From assembly GCA_031772625.1 (NCBI GenBank), contig CM062810.1, positions 705,348,358 to 705,412,357 of the forward strand: 64,000 nt of DNA, read 5' to 3'. Position numbers and translations under genes: made by a program. This DNA comes from Pinus tabuliformis (taxonomy: Eukaryota; Streptophyta; Pinopsida; Pinales; Pinaceae). Each line of letters starts with the position of its first letter. The stretch's first letter is position 1. The notes beneath the pieces are model-generated. The model saw only the letters and a list, made by a program, of their open reading frames with translations. It was not told the origin of the DNA and made no database searches. Below, in pieces: positions 46,785 to 59,767 of this stretch.

Positions 46785-49700
46785 CAGTAGTGAGGTTTAA
46801 TCCATGTGTTTTGGTTGTTGAAAACAGTGAGGTGTTTCATTCATATGGGTAGATTGTGAATAGTATAATTTTTCGACAGTGTAGAGCAATAACCTTATTA
46901 GTGGTCATGGAGTAAAGGAGTTTGGTATCCCTATGTGGATCTCAAAATCCCCATAAGGATTTTGGAATTGATGAGGCTTATTAGAATTTATTTTAGTCAT
47001 TGGAAGTAGGTGGAAAGTCCCTATTAGAAGTCTATCATTTGTAAATTTAGGCATTGAATTTTAAGAATTAAAGATTTAAGCCCCAACTCCTAGTCACATG
47101 GGCTAGTATGGGCTAAGTATAATGGCCATCATAAAAGGAGATAAATGGGTGGAGAAAATATGGAAGTGGATTCTTCTATGATCTATAAATCCATATAAGT
47201 GATATTTCAGTGTTCTTCATTAAGGTGCTAGCGGAATCCATGGTTTTGTTAAAGTCATGAAGCGATAGTTTCAAGACGTTCTAGATATATCGATATCTAT
47301 GATCTCTCTAAATGTAATGAAAAGTAAAATTACATATGTTAAGGGGTCTTAATGGGTGGAATGATGAAGCGAAAGAACCCTACCTATGGTAATCTTAGTA
47401 TTAGAGATATGTAGGCTATTTTGAAATCTATAAATCCTCTTAATCCTGCAATGAGGTGAAAAAAAAAGTTAGCGAACGTTGATGCAAATAAGGTAGGGCA
47501 TATGGGGAGCACATGGAACCACATATGAAAAACCCAAATCTTGTGCGTAGCCTACGGTATGACATGAAATGCTGATGTAGACAAGTGATATGGAAAGATG
47601 AAATGTCATTGTTTACATGGCCCAAAAGGTAAGTTTGGATAATGTGGAATGTTGTTGTGGCATGACGATGTGGCATGGGTGCATGGAATAGAGGTGAAAA
47701 AAAGTTAATGTGGAATCCAGTGTGATTCCTGTCATGGTAAGTGATGTTGAATCCAAAATTATGGTCTTTATCTTAACCAAGACTTCTAAATTTTCCCTGG
47801 ATCTAGGTGTTAATCATTTCTAGGTGATTTTTTTGGATCTAGATGTATTCTAAAGTCTTAGACTTTCCAGATGGATAGGAAATACTTGGACATCCATAAT
47901 ACTAGAGATTTAATTTTTTTATAAAAGGCTATTATTAGAAATCCCCGAATTTGGATGTGAGTTATAGGTTTGGTAGATGTGTTTGAATGTCGTGGTGACA
48001 CATGGGATGAGACTACCATATATCACTCACATGTTGGTTAATATGGCATCATATGGTAGTGGGATGTGACAAAAATAATATCACACATTTTCCATGTTTC
48101 AATGGTATAAATGGTAACATGGTTATCATAGGAGTAAATATTTTGAAGGCCATAACTTAGGGTCCATAGCTCAAAATTTGGTGAATTTATATCATTGGGA
48201 AGCTCTTGACAAGTAGAAGAAGATGGTGATCTCAAAAAAAGGGTTTAACATGGAAGACGAATTTTGATATCCCTATCTTGATAAAATAACCTTGGAGGTT
48301 GGGTCTATATGCATTGTACCCATAGAAAGACCTCGAGGGGACTAGATGTGTTGTACTCCCCATGCAAGAATTTTATTATTTTCTTTACAAATGTGCATGT
48401 ATATTAACCTCTACATTTTTGAACCGATGACCCTCAATGATGAAACACATGTTATTAACCATTAATGTAACACCCTCGACCACCCCCTTGGAGGATCCTT
48501 TGGTACCATATGGTGTTACTTTCATTATACCTGAGCTCTATAGCCCTGTCATGGAAATGGGACCCAAAATTACTTAATTTCCAACTTCCTTAAATCTAAA
48601 AACTAATGCCACCAACTTTTTTGGCTCATTGATAGCTTTCCAATGATATAATTGTTTCCTGAATCTGACTTATGGATAAAATATTATGGCCATTCAAAGC
48701 TTAACACTTTTTAAACCTTACCATGTGAGCATGGCTACAACATGACACTCATGATATGGCCCAGATGCCTTTACCTATTAGCATGGGAGTCCATTGTGGC
48801 AGGCCACATCTTCTCGAGCCTTTCCACATCATCATACCCTACCAAATGTTATAGCATCATGGCATATGCCACATCACCCTCACTTAGGCCCGCCTAACCG
48901 ACCCCTTAGCTTTTTTTGCAACCACTTTCTTGTTATAAGGTATTTTGGCATATTTTTCCCTCGCATGCTACATACATCACCTCACCAAATAACCTACAGT
49001 ATAATAGACTTAAATCCACATTAAAGGATGGGAGGACTTCCCATATTGACCCCCCTCAACCTTGGCCTCTTCCCTTATGGTGCACAATGCCAACTATTTT
49101 TTGGTTCCATGGTCCTTAGGTTTGTGACATGAATGTTTTCATGTCTGGTGCCAAGGATAATTCCTATCCCATGACCATATTAACCATAACAATCTCCTAC
49201 CACTTCCATTACTATAGTGAGGGTACCCAAGATTTGAGACCCCGTGACATAATTTTTTTCCTTCAAGTGTTGACATTATTTCCCATCCCATCCTTAATAA
49301 TCTTGGTTTTTTGTGAGTCACACGCACTACAAATCCTCCTAAAATCCCTAGGCCCGTAGTTTGAGATAACATCATGCTAATGGCAGCCCAAGATGATGTC
49401 ATGCTGACATCATCTCATCATCATGGCCCTATCCAAAGATGCTACGTGTCACTCGGTTTTGGGCCACCTGGACTTCTAATATGGTCATTTGTGACTACCA
49501 CGTGGCATTCATCTTACACGCTACATCAAACCTTGCTCGAAATCACTCTTCCACCTTAACCTTAAGTTTGGGTACGACTAGGATACAAGCCCTTCTGTAA
49601 AATGTGAAATCCCTATTATAAAGACTTTTGCCCTTTTTCGATGGAGTATAATGGTTTCGACCTTGTTGGATAATTTAGTTGTTAGTTAAATTAATTCATT

Positions 49701-51483
49701 AAATTTTCAAACTCAAGTTTCGTATTCTTGTGAAGAGTATGTGCATTATATATGCTAGGAGGTTTATCTTTATTATGGATTTTAAGTTTAAAGGTAAAAT
49801 GTAAGGTTCAGTTACTCAAGAATAGCTCTTGTCAAGTTACACACATGTTCTTTTTAATATCAACCAACTAAACTAAAATGCAAGAAACTAAAGCACATTA
49901 ATATAGGAATTGAAATATCTATTTTACCAAATTGAGATTAAAAGTTTATTCTAATTTAATAGAATTGAAATACTATGCTAATTGGTAGAATTAAAGGTCT
50001 ATGCTATTTTGGATAATTAAAAATTCATGCTACTTTATAGAATTGAAAGTACATGTTATTGGACAAGTAAAGGAACTCTATTTTAATTATTTTGAAAGGA
50101 AACATGTCTAATATAATCAAATTAAAATAACCATTATTCTATGAGTACATAAGAAATCAAAATAGAAGCAGTACCAATATGAAAAGGAGTGGATGGATAA
50201 TCTTAACAAATTACCGATGTGCTTAGTCTTAATGAGAGTTAATCCAAGCATGAAATAGAAATATGAGACTAACTTATGAAGGAATTCAAACAAGCAACTA
50301 GTGAAGGAAATGTTTTTTTGTTTATTAACTTAATTGAGTGCTCATCCTATTCTATTAAATTGACAATGAAATAAACGAAGAATAAATATAGCATGAAATT
50401 TCTAACTAGGAAAAGGAAAATGTAGATTGAAACACTGCTTAGAAACATCGAAATCAACAAAATGATACTTTCTTGCAACTCTTTAGGGCGGCCTCTTGTT
50501 GAGTGTGAGTGAGAATCAAATAAGATTAATGAATCAATTCACTAACACATTCCCAATACGGTCAAGAACATAGTAATTGTATTACTAAAATAGAGTTTTC
50601 GTTAACAATAATTCCAAACTAGAACAACTGCCTATTGTCTTTTCTATCAAATATATTTATAACATTTATAGCTAACAACTTCGAAGAATTTCAAGATGAG
50701 AAACTAGTTCTTTGTTTGAAAGAACTATGTTCTTATTGAAATAGGAAATGCACTTCTCATGATCTATTACGAGAAGAGACAATCATGACAATATTTTAGA
50801 TCAACACATCATCGATTTTAAATCGAAGTCTAGCTTACTTGATTCCATGTTGACTTGATAATGAAATTGTTTTCCTTGAAACCATGTGTGAGAATAAACC
50901 AAAGTTGACTTTCACTTTCACCAAGTAGATGTTGAAATATGTAATTAGGTTCAGTCTCCATAATGACATATGAAAACATTATTTTATGTATTTAACATAA
51001 AAATAAAAATAAATTAACTATTGTTGTTCTTGAGGCATGGGTTTCATGCTCATCGAAAATTTATTTTTAGGTCAAGCACCCATTAAGTACTTCTACGGCT
51101 TGTTATTTATTCTACAAGTCAGCTAAGTCATTTTCATGTATTGAAGACCCATTTGGGTATGTTACATATTGTAAATAAAAAAATCTATTAGATTAAAAAG
51201 ACCCTCCAAGACCTCGTCATGGTGAAAAATAAGTCCACCTACACACATGGGAAAATCAACCTAGAAGGAGAAATTCCACCTAGTGGAAGTATTACATATA
51301 AGGGAGACTTTGACCTCACTTGAGACACTAACTTCGCTCACTCAAGTTCAATCACAAGAAAGACAAAGGTGTGAAGAAGAGGACAATAAGAAGGAGAAAA
51401 TAAAATCAATTTTTTGGGATTATTTCTGGGCCATCTTTCTCAAACATGAGAAGTGGATTAGGGCATCTTTCTGCAGTAGCAAG
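46785..51483. repeat. 4.7 kb tandem segmental duplication, copy B (uninterrupted)
   Basis: Direct neighbour of copy A, in the same orientation. It holds the empty integration site at 47688-47692. No gene is recognised; the frames 48794-49119 and 49129-49559 have no known domain. Confidence 0.85.
47688..47692. other. Empty target site of the 37873-43003 element
   Basis: GCATGGAATAGAGGTGAAAA is uninterrupted here, while in copy A the same place carries the LTR element between two ATAGA copies. Confidence 0.9.
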
Positions 51484-52439
51484 TACCGAATTGCAATCAT
51501 CATTAAGGGCCAAGTTTTTGGTCAACAAAGGTCTCCTTTTCAAGTCGAAGTATCAAATTTGCAAGAGGAATTTGTTGGGTAGAAGAATTTGCTAGAGGTC
51601 GAAATTTACATGGTCTTAGAGGGTATTGGTTAAGGGTCATAGGTCTTGGAAGTCATCAATTGAAATTATATAATAAGAGAAGAATTCTGGTGGGTTTTCC
51701 TCTCAATTGGAGAGGTTTTGGCCTTCGCTGATAGCCTACATTTTTTGTCTTGTTGTTTCATTGTTCTTTATGATTTAGTAGTTGTTTGATGATAGATAAA
51801 ACCAATAATAATAAGGGAAAAAAGAATTTAAGTCAAGTAAAGTAAAAATACATCACAAGAAGTTTTCAAAGAAGAGAAATCACCTACTGCTAGCTTACCT
51901 ATATTTCTTAATAGGTACTAGAATTAAGGTGAGAAGACAAGGAAAAGCAGCTTAAAGAAGGAAACTCAAGGGACAAAGCACAAGAGGATCATCTAAGGAA
52001 CATCAAGAGAATCAATCATCAAGAAGGACTAACCCTCTCATCATCTTGAAGGAAGTAACTTAGGAGCATCAAATAAGACCTCAAAACCCTAACTCATTCA
52101 AGGAAGGGATTTTCAATTAAAAACATTCTTAGGAAGCCTACATATTGAACAAGGAAAAGAAGACCTCAAGGACCCAACATCCACTCAATTAAAGGAAGAC
52201 TCTACATTTGAAGCACCTTGGGAAATCCACTACATCCTACTCTGTCATCCAAGGAAGCAAGGATAAGGCATTATCATCATCATAAAGAGATCAAGGTGAT
52301 GTCCCTCTCTTTGAGCCAAGGATCACTTCTGAAGGAAGACATATTCATCAAGAAGACATATTCTATTATCAACGTCATCATCAAAATCAGGAAGGCATCA
52401 AGTTGACGATATTTTCATCATGGAGTATCTTCACAACTA
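51484..52439. other. Probable leader of the copia element, no gene
   Basis: No recognisable domain. The frame 51283-51582 begins in the duplication and shows nothing familiar. GAAGG/AAGGAA-rich from 51900. Confidence 0.4.
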
Positions 52440-52489
52440 AGTATCTTTATATATGTCTAAATCTATTAACATGACTTAATTGCAAGTAT

Positions 52490-53220
52490 AGAAACAAATC
52501 AGTTGGCGCAACAAAATATCTTGCATCAAAGAAGAGGACATATTGGATCCTCATAGAAAATGAAGTCATTGGTCATGTTAACAGTTTAATTATTGAACCA
52601 CCAAAAAAATAATTTCATGCTCTAGAAAAATACATGACAGGGGAAATAAGGGCTCAAATGATCATTATAGAACCAGGTAGAATTATTATTCGTAAGCACT
52701 ACAGGAGAAGTGATATCATTGAGTACCAAGCTCTACAAAATGATGATATCAAAGGAAGAAGGAATACCCTCATACTTTATGAGGGTGTCAGAAATACAAG
52801 ACCAACTGCAAGAGTTGGGGGAAATAATGTCTGATAAGGAAATGACCATTTTGGTGCTCAAAGCACTACCATAAGAATGGGGAAACTTCATATCAAACAT
52901 CTATGGAAATAAGGAAGCTTCATTATGTAAGATTGAAGAAACCAGGTTGAAGGAAAAAAGTAACATGGGATCAAAGGGACAAGTTCAAGCATTTGCTACC
53001 ATAGCTAAGAGAAAAGGAAATTTTGGGAAGAAGAAGAAGAATATGTCAAATATCTAATGCTATGGTTGTCAAGAATATGGGAACTACAAGGGATGTTTTC
53101 CAAAATTCAAGGAGGACAACAAGAAAAGAAATGAAGCCCATATCATTGAAGAAGTGTAAGAACCTGAGAAGAAGAAATCAAATTAGGAAGAAGTGAAATA
53201 TCTCTACTATGACTGAGATA
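52490..53220 (+). pseudogene. Decayed Ty1/copia gag
   Basis: Broken plus-strand frames read, in order, YFMRVSEIQDQLQELGEIMS, then DKEMTILVLKALP, then EWGNFISNIYGNKEASLCKI, then QVQAFATIAKRKGNFGKKKK, then CYGCQEYGNYKGCFPK. These match the copia gag order (UBN2 domain, basic linker, zinc knuckle). In the knuckle the histidine is Asn and the spacing is disturbed. Several stops are present. The frame listed at 52634-52834 is the same gene read out of frame for part of its length. Confidence 0.8.
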
Positions 53221-54290
53221 ATATTCTTTACTTAGTGATTTTCAGGTTTGTAAAATATAGCTATCATGGTAGGAAACATTATAAGCATGATAGGATGCAT
53301 CATTCAGGGGATGGAATCATAATAGCATTCTATTGAAGAAAGAATCGTTGGACATCATTATAAGAAGCTTGAAATATAGCTGAAGTAAGAGTCTATAGCA
53401 ATCATCATAGAAAGGAAGTAGCTCTTAGTAACCTCATTGAAAGCATAAGTACTACTTATGTGTAGAATAAATTCATCTAGCATAGAATTCATACATCATC
53501 ATAATTAGAAAGAATCGCTGGACATCATTATAAGAAGCTTGAAATATAGCTGAAGTAAGAGTCTATAGCAATCATCATAGAAAGGAAGTAGCTCTTAGTA
53601 ACCTCATTGAAAGCATAAGTACTACTTATGTGTAGAATAAATTCATCTAGCATAGAATTCATACATCATCATAATTAGAAAGAAACATTTTTGATTGAGA
53701 ATAATCAAAATACTCTGTTGGAATATTCCTTAGAAGGTTCACCTCTCTTGGCAGAAGCAAGTGTCTCACTAAGAATTCCATCTTGTATGGAGTTCATAGC
53801 TTAAGAAGGATGATGGTATGGTGACAGAGGAATGCAACATAATTGAAGAACTTTCAAGCAAGGAAAGGAAGTTGTTGAAGGAAGCATATATGACCAAAAG
53901 AAGGAAAGAGGTATGTATGAAATTTTTTGATTGAGTCATGTTGTCATATGGTTGCATGGGTAAATTCTCTACATCATGAGAATGCACAAGGAAAAAGGAT
54001 ATCTTCCTTTGGAAAGATGCATGAAGACATCATTTACATATTGAGAATATGAAATCAACATAATATGTTCTCATATGGAATATGAGGTCATTGACAAAGA
54101 TGAAGGAACTATGGATGGAAGTTCCTGGGGAGATATATGTGAAGAAAGAAATAAGAGAATGTGAAAGATGAAACTATGGTCACATAGAAAAGGAAATCAA
54201 CATCCGATGACTAGAAGAATTGGCCATGACATCTCCACAGAGAAGGCATGAAGACCCTTATAATATCTTTAAATAAAGGATATTCTTGAC
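53221..54290 (+). pseudogene. Decayed continuation of the copia element
   Basis: The DNA after gag has no long frame. Short pieces at 53690-53900 and 54060-54300 probably come from the protease/integrase part, but I could not identify a catalytic motif. It includes the 170 bp duplication given below. Confidence 0.35.
53337..53676. repeat. 170 bp tandem duplication, near-identical
   Basis: Copies 53337-53506 and 53507-53676 differ at one position that I can see (ATCGTTGG and ATCGCTGG). The repeat starts with AGAAAGAATCG, and the same word AGAAAGAA stands at the right end, so the duplication could have arisen by slippage between short repeats. As it is so little diverged it is recent compared with its host element. 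Confidence 0.95.
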
Positions 54291-54299
54291 ATTGAAAGT

Positions 54300-55540
54300 C
54301 TTGGAGATGTGCTTATGAATGTGTAGGATGTTGATGTTGCAAGCAATACGGCATGATGAAAGGCCATCAAAAAAGGTAACTTTGATTTGATGTTCATTTT
54401 TTTAAATTTTGAACGAAATCTGGATGGATTGATATAGGCCTATCGAAAGAGAGTTGTAGATGTCACCTACAACTAGCACTCATGGGTTTGGATGAAATAT
54501 CCTAAGGGAAACATGACTTTGAAGAGGAACTTGTATGAACAAAAGACGGACATGGAATAAAATATCACTTTCTGGTGAAGAAAAGGATGACATGGTTGAC
54601 ATGGTTCAGGAAGGAAAGTGATGGATGGTCGATGCCCTACAAAGAAAAGATGAAGGCTCCAAAATGATGAAGATGAAATTCATGACATCGAAAGGTGGAG
54701 CTCTACAAGCAGCTAAAAGTCCCATGATCTCCACCAAAGAGAAGAAAGTTGTTGGAAACAAGTCCCTAGTTAAGAGGGAGCTTGAACAAGTCCCTGGATA
54801 AGAGGGAGCTTGGGTACATACCTTTATAGGAATGGGTATATCTTCCCTAGTTGAGAGGGAGGTGAAAAAAATAGTTCTGCACCTCGAGAGATTTGATCCC
54901 TCTCAGCGCTTGATAGATCTAGAGTTATGTTTACGTTTACGTTTACATTTACATGTTTACGTTTTTACATGTTTACTTGTTTACATTTTTATGTGAGATC
55001 TAGCCCCGTACTGGGTTGTAGAGCGCCTCTCAGCGCAACAAAAATATGCACTTTTTGGTAGCCATAGTAATGTTTTAATTCATTTTCACAAAGAAACTAT
55101 ACATTATAAGCTATGAATGAATGATGTCTTTTATTATGTCTAAGCATGTCCTAGATGACCTTATAGTTTGGAAATGTAGCAAAATTGTGTATGAAAAAGA
55201 TGGAGGTGATGATAAAATGTTGTAAAAAATGGAAATTTAGGACCTCAATAGGCATTATGGTGGAGACTGACCACAGGAATCCATGTCATCTTTCCTTGGC
55301 TTATCTTCAGTGATAATTTCATGAGCAACCCCCTCCATTCATTACAAAACTAATTGGTGACAACAAAGAGTACATTGCTTTCTCACCATAGCCATGAACA
55401 TGCATCCATTCATCAACACAACATGGACATAGATTCCTCATTGCTAACACATGCATTTTATCAATAAGAATAAGAAGTTATATTTCATTCATACACATAG
55501 GAACATAAGTATCCAAATTATCTTGTAGTTAGAATATTTT
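54300..55540. other. Copia 3' part or LTR-like stretch, no gene
   Basis: Unreadable except for AAGTCCCTAGTTAAGAGGGA, repeated as AAGTCCCTGGATAAGAGGGA (about 54750-54805) and once more in reduced form near 54850. Confidence 0.35.
54930..54994. repeat. TTTACG/TTTACA microsatellite
   Basis: Irregular tandem of GTTTAC, ATTTAC and GTTTTTAC words. It is not the plant telomere repeat (TTTAGGG). Confidence 0.85.
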
Positions 55541-56747
55541 CAACTCAGATTGGGACTTAAACTCGCCACCCAACCTTAGATTGGTTGCACTACAACCTTT
55601 CTTGCAACTAACCACCACAAATCTAGGTTCAAATACTGAGGAGGAGTGATTAAAGGAAATAACACAATAGATTTAACTAAGACAGGGAATCCAGAGATTA
55701 CACCATCTCCACCCACCAGCTAATATAAGTGATCTAGAGATTATACCATATCCACCCACATAACTGGGAAACATTTCCTCCAGTGTTTCCACCCTAACCT
55801 GGGAATCCATAGCACATTGTAACCAACTACAAGTCGTATTCCAATGATAAAACTTAGATGATACCTCTACAACCTAGGAATCTAAATGATGTGGGGCCTC
55901 CACCCAAAACTAATAAACCAAAGACTTTCTCCGTCACCTAAGTAATTATTCTTCTCCACACTATTATTGCATGCACCGACGGACTAGCCCTAGCCAATGG
56001 AATTTTTTTCTTGCTCCCATGCTATGGAAATGTGTTATAAGTTCCCCAAGGCACACATAAACTATCTGATAAACTTGTCTTATTTCCTAACATTGTTCCC
56101 TTGTCACTGTCTATATCACTCTTCCTTAGATATGGCATGTGTTGTTTCCTTCCAATTTGCTCCACAACAGTTCCTCAAATCCTCTTTGAAATGCTTCCTC
56201 CTTTTCCCCAGGATTTTCAAGCGCTCAAATTTCCTCATCCTCCACTTATCAATGTTATTACTCCCTTTCTTGTTTACTTTCCCAAACATGGTCCACAAGA
56301 TAGGGTAGAGGGGTATGGGTTTTTCCTCCATTAAGGAAGCTTATGCTCTTCCTCAAAACAATTATTAATATTATATAGCTTCATAAAATCTGACCAACCA
56401 ATCCATGACTCTCATTAATAAGCGTTTTACCCAATTTTCCCAAGCAATTTCCTCCTCAAGCTAGTAGAACCTGTGTCCATTTTCTTAGCAACATGATTGT
56501 GTCTAGATTTCCAAAATCTATTTACAAAAAAGCATTTCATAAATATTTACAAGAGGGATTTTAACCACCCCACCCCATTGGAGGAACAACATCCTCAGTG
56601 TTCTATACCTAAACACGATTACAAACATGCTTCAAACCAAGTATAAAATGTCTAATGATAGCTTTATATACACATCTCCACATATTTAATTATACTCACA
56701 TCTACATTTACTTAACCAACAAACAAAGATGGGTATGACACTTACAT
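55541..56747 (-). other. Probable 3' end of the chromovirus, no gene
   Basis: Lies after the chromodomain in element direction and holds no recognisable domain. The frames at 55997-56334 are unsupported. An LTR is expected here, but without a partner I could not set its edges. Confidence 0.35.
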
Positions 56748-58045
56748 TTGATCATCCATCTCCCATGTGGCTCCCTTGGGTCCAAAGTGCCTCCACTACA
56801 CCTCGACTTGCTCAATTAATTGATTCGATTACATGAGAAACCTCTAATCTCGAATGCATAGAGGTTATAGCTGGAACTATCCTTCTATTTCTACCTGTAG
56901 CACCAAACAATCAACCACATGATTCACATCTTGCACATAATCTTTAAGTAAAGAAACATGGAAAATATTATGAACCTTTATTATTGGCAATAATACCAAT
57001 CTATGTACCACCGACCCTATTCTTTATAAAACCTTAAATGCCCCACAAAAATTTGGTGCCAACTTGGCACATGACCCCATTTTCAAAGAGTGTTTCTTGG
57101 CTCTGACTTGTAGGTAAATATTTTCTCCTACTTAAAATTGTTTGTGGACTCAACGTTGGTCCAAATAGCTTTTCTTCCTATCTTGAGCCAAATTTAAGTT
57201 ATGCCTGATGGTCACCATTTTCTATTCCATATCTCCTAGCATATCAACCCCAATATGGACCTCATTCATTGGATCACTCTAGCTAATGGGAGTGTTTCAT
57301 TTTCTCCCATAAAGAGCTTCAAATGGACTCATCCGCAAGGATTCTTCGTATCCATTTTTATGAGAAAAATCCACTAGTGGAAGAAACTCTTTCCACTTCC
57401 TTGGATGATGCATGACATACTACTAAGCATGTCCTCCAACGCTTTGTTTTTCCTCTTTGTCTACCCATATGTTTGTGGATGGTATGTTGTACTTAAAACT
57501 AATTCTATTCCCATACCAACAAATAATCCTTTCCAAAAAATTGAAGTGATTTATGCATCTCTTATGAGATAATTTACTTGGGTACCCCATGTAACTTCAC
57601 TATCTATTTTATGAAACTTGGCAATATCACTTGCTCAATAAGTGGATTTGATAGCCATAAATGAGCGGTGTTTCTCAACTTGTTTATGATGACCATGGTA
57701 ACATCGTGTTGTTTGGCTCTCCTTGGAAAACCTAAGATAAAATCCATGGAAATCTCCTTCTACTTCCATTCTCGAATGGGGATTTGTTGTAGCAATCTCA
57801 ATGGATCCTTTCACTCCACCTTCACTTATTGATACTATAAATTTTGAGATATAATCATCCACCTCTTTTTTCATACCGAGCCAATAATAAAACCTTTTCA
57901 TGGTTATTAACATCTTTTGATATCTTGGGTGGTTGGAATAAGGTTTATTATGGAATTCGTTTTAATATGAGCTTCTTCAAGTTGTCTCACAAGGTATGTA
58001 TATCCTATTTTTAAATCTCACCATTATGTCCTTGGTGAGAGAGAA
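56748..58045 (-). pseudogene. Chromovirus (Ty3/gypsy) integrase and chromodomain fragment
   Basis: On the minus strand the order is YYWLGMKKEVDDYISKF (zinc-finger end of integrase), EGDFHGFYLRF (family: ISMDFIxGLP, core), then RKWKEFLPLVDFSHKN, SPFEALYGRKCNTPISW, then KHSLKMGSCAKLAPKFCGAF, HNIFHVSLLKDY, and at about 56755-56815 WRHFGPKGATWEMDDQM, which is chromodomain wording (family: VQWKHxxxEEATWE). Many stops and shifts break it. It would have inserted cDNA, with the chromodomain guiding target choice. At 58046 it is interrupted by the phosphatase-carrying LTR element. Confidence 0.85.
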
Positions 58046-58050
58046 GTTAA
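58046..58050. repeat. Probable target-site duplication GTTAA
   Basis: The five bases directly before the 3' LTR. The partner lies beyond the right edge, so this is unconfirmed. Confidence 0.5.
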
Positions 58051-59593
58051 TGCAGAGAAACCCCTGTAAAACCCAGAATCTTTACTCTTCTCATGCATAT
58101 AAAAACATTTCTCCAAATCTCTGAAAAAAATAAGATTTCAATCTGGCAATTTCACAACTATCACAATGGTTCAACATATGCGGAAGCTTGTCAAACATAT
58201 GGTTCAAAAACCACAACCCAACAATCTCCTTTTCAAAGGTTTCAAATAGCATTAAAAACCCCTTATGAAAAGTCTCATAAAGACTTTAACCAACCATCAG
58301 TTTCATTGTTTAATTTCCAGGCTTTCATAATTTACAACCCCCAATGCTTCTCATTTAGTCGTGCACTCAATTCTCAAACAGGTTCATGCTAACGCTGCAA
58401 CTCATCATTTCCCCTGTGTTTGTACTTATCTCATTCTTATGGTTTCTTACCTCAATTCCTTGACTGATGTCGCTCCATACACAGTTGTGAATGACCAAAT
58501 TCACAAATTTTCCAACGCTGCAATTTAACACTCCTGCTCTGCGTTTGATGCAACACCGCTCCCTCTGCGTCCTTAACACATTAACCTTTAACTCTGTCCA
58601 CAGACATCTTCACATATGTCATCATTCTTCTTTGTGTCGTAATATCCTCCTCCGTTTTGCATGATGAAAATTGAAAGAAAACTACACAGGAACTCTAAAA
58701 CTTATACAAGTACAGGCCCAAGGTCATAGGCTGAAACAAGCACTATAACAGCACAACACTACTAGGCTTCTTTCAGCCTAATAAGGGCTGAAGCCATGAA
58801 TTATGTGGAAAAACCCAAGACCCAATTCGCCTTTCACAGGATTAGAACATATCCTTCATATGGGTTTGAAATAAGCATAAAAATTTGGGAACCCAACTCA
58901 AATTTTCAAGTCAAATTGGCCCAAATCGATGCCTGCAAACCGCTAGTTCAGCAAAACCAAGTTAGCATCCCCTGAATTACGGACATAGGCTTTAACCATT
59001 AGTTTCGCTCTTACAGAGTATCCAATTGGTAGTCTAGCCAACCCATCCCATCCAGCAATGCCAATGGACTGCAACAAGATTTAGTGTCTGTGATATAAAA
59101 ACTATATCAGCGATAAGATGGGAAGGTTTGACATGAAGAAATCTCTTATTAATTTTTTTAATGGCATCGATTCAATCAAGCTCAAGACTAATTTGTCAAA
59201 CACACAATATACAATTCACACAGGAATTCTAAAACCAAAATTCTTCATCAATATAGTCAAATGTAATCAATTATAAAACTCTCTTGGTTCATGGCCAGAT
59301 TTTCAAATTGATGGCCCTTTACAAATGCCCAGAGGCTTACAAACTTTTTGGCTGTCCAAGCCTCACCTCTCCTATCTCTATCTTATTCTACCTCTTCCTT
59401 TTTTTCCAAAAAGAAGTTATACATCAATCATACCTAACTACTTCTTCCCACACATGAAGAATTAGTTATTCAGTTATAACTCATCTTTATCATTATTTAA
59501 CTAAAATAGACCACTTGTAACTACCTACCCTTATTGAAATTAACACAAATTTAACAACTAAGCCTTCCTCAAGTCTTGCATTTAGCCACAACA
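58051..59593 (-). repeat. 3' LTR, inner edge approximate
   Basis: The outer edge (TGCAGAG on the plus strand) is certain from the match to 63738. The inner edge is set at GCCACAACA (59593), giving an LTR of 1543 bp starting TGTTGTGGC on the minus strand. An alternative is near 59362, next to a purine tract (59365-59412 read on the minus strand), giving about 1.3 kb. No gene is inside; the frame 58093-58392 is chance. Confidence 0.75.
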
Positions 59594-59767
59594 TGTGACC
59601 ACCCCGTCATATTGTTGGCCCGGTCTAGATGCTCCTGCATCAGACTCGCATGGTTGAAAACATTCATGATCTCCTGATCATGTGCTTTCAAAAAGGAAAG
59701 AAAAAAGATAAAAATTCCTCCTGGATCCCAGACTTTGTCCTAGAGTTGTATATATGCTCTGCTCCTC

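Noticed and set aside
54930-54994. Possible interstitial telomere repeat
   Set aside because: The unit is TTTACG/TTTACA and not TTTAGGG.
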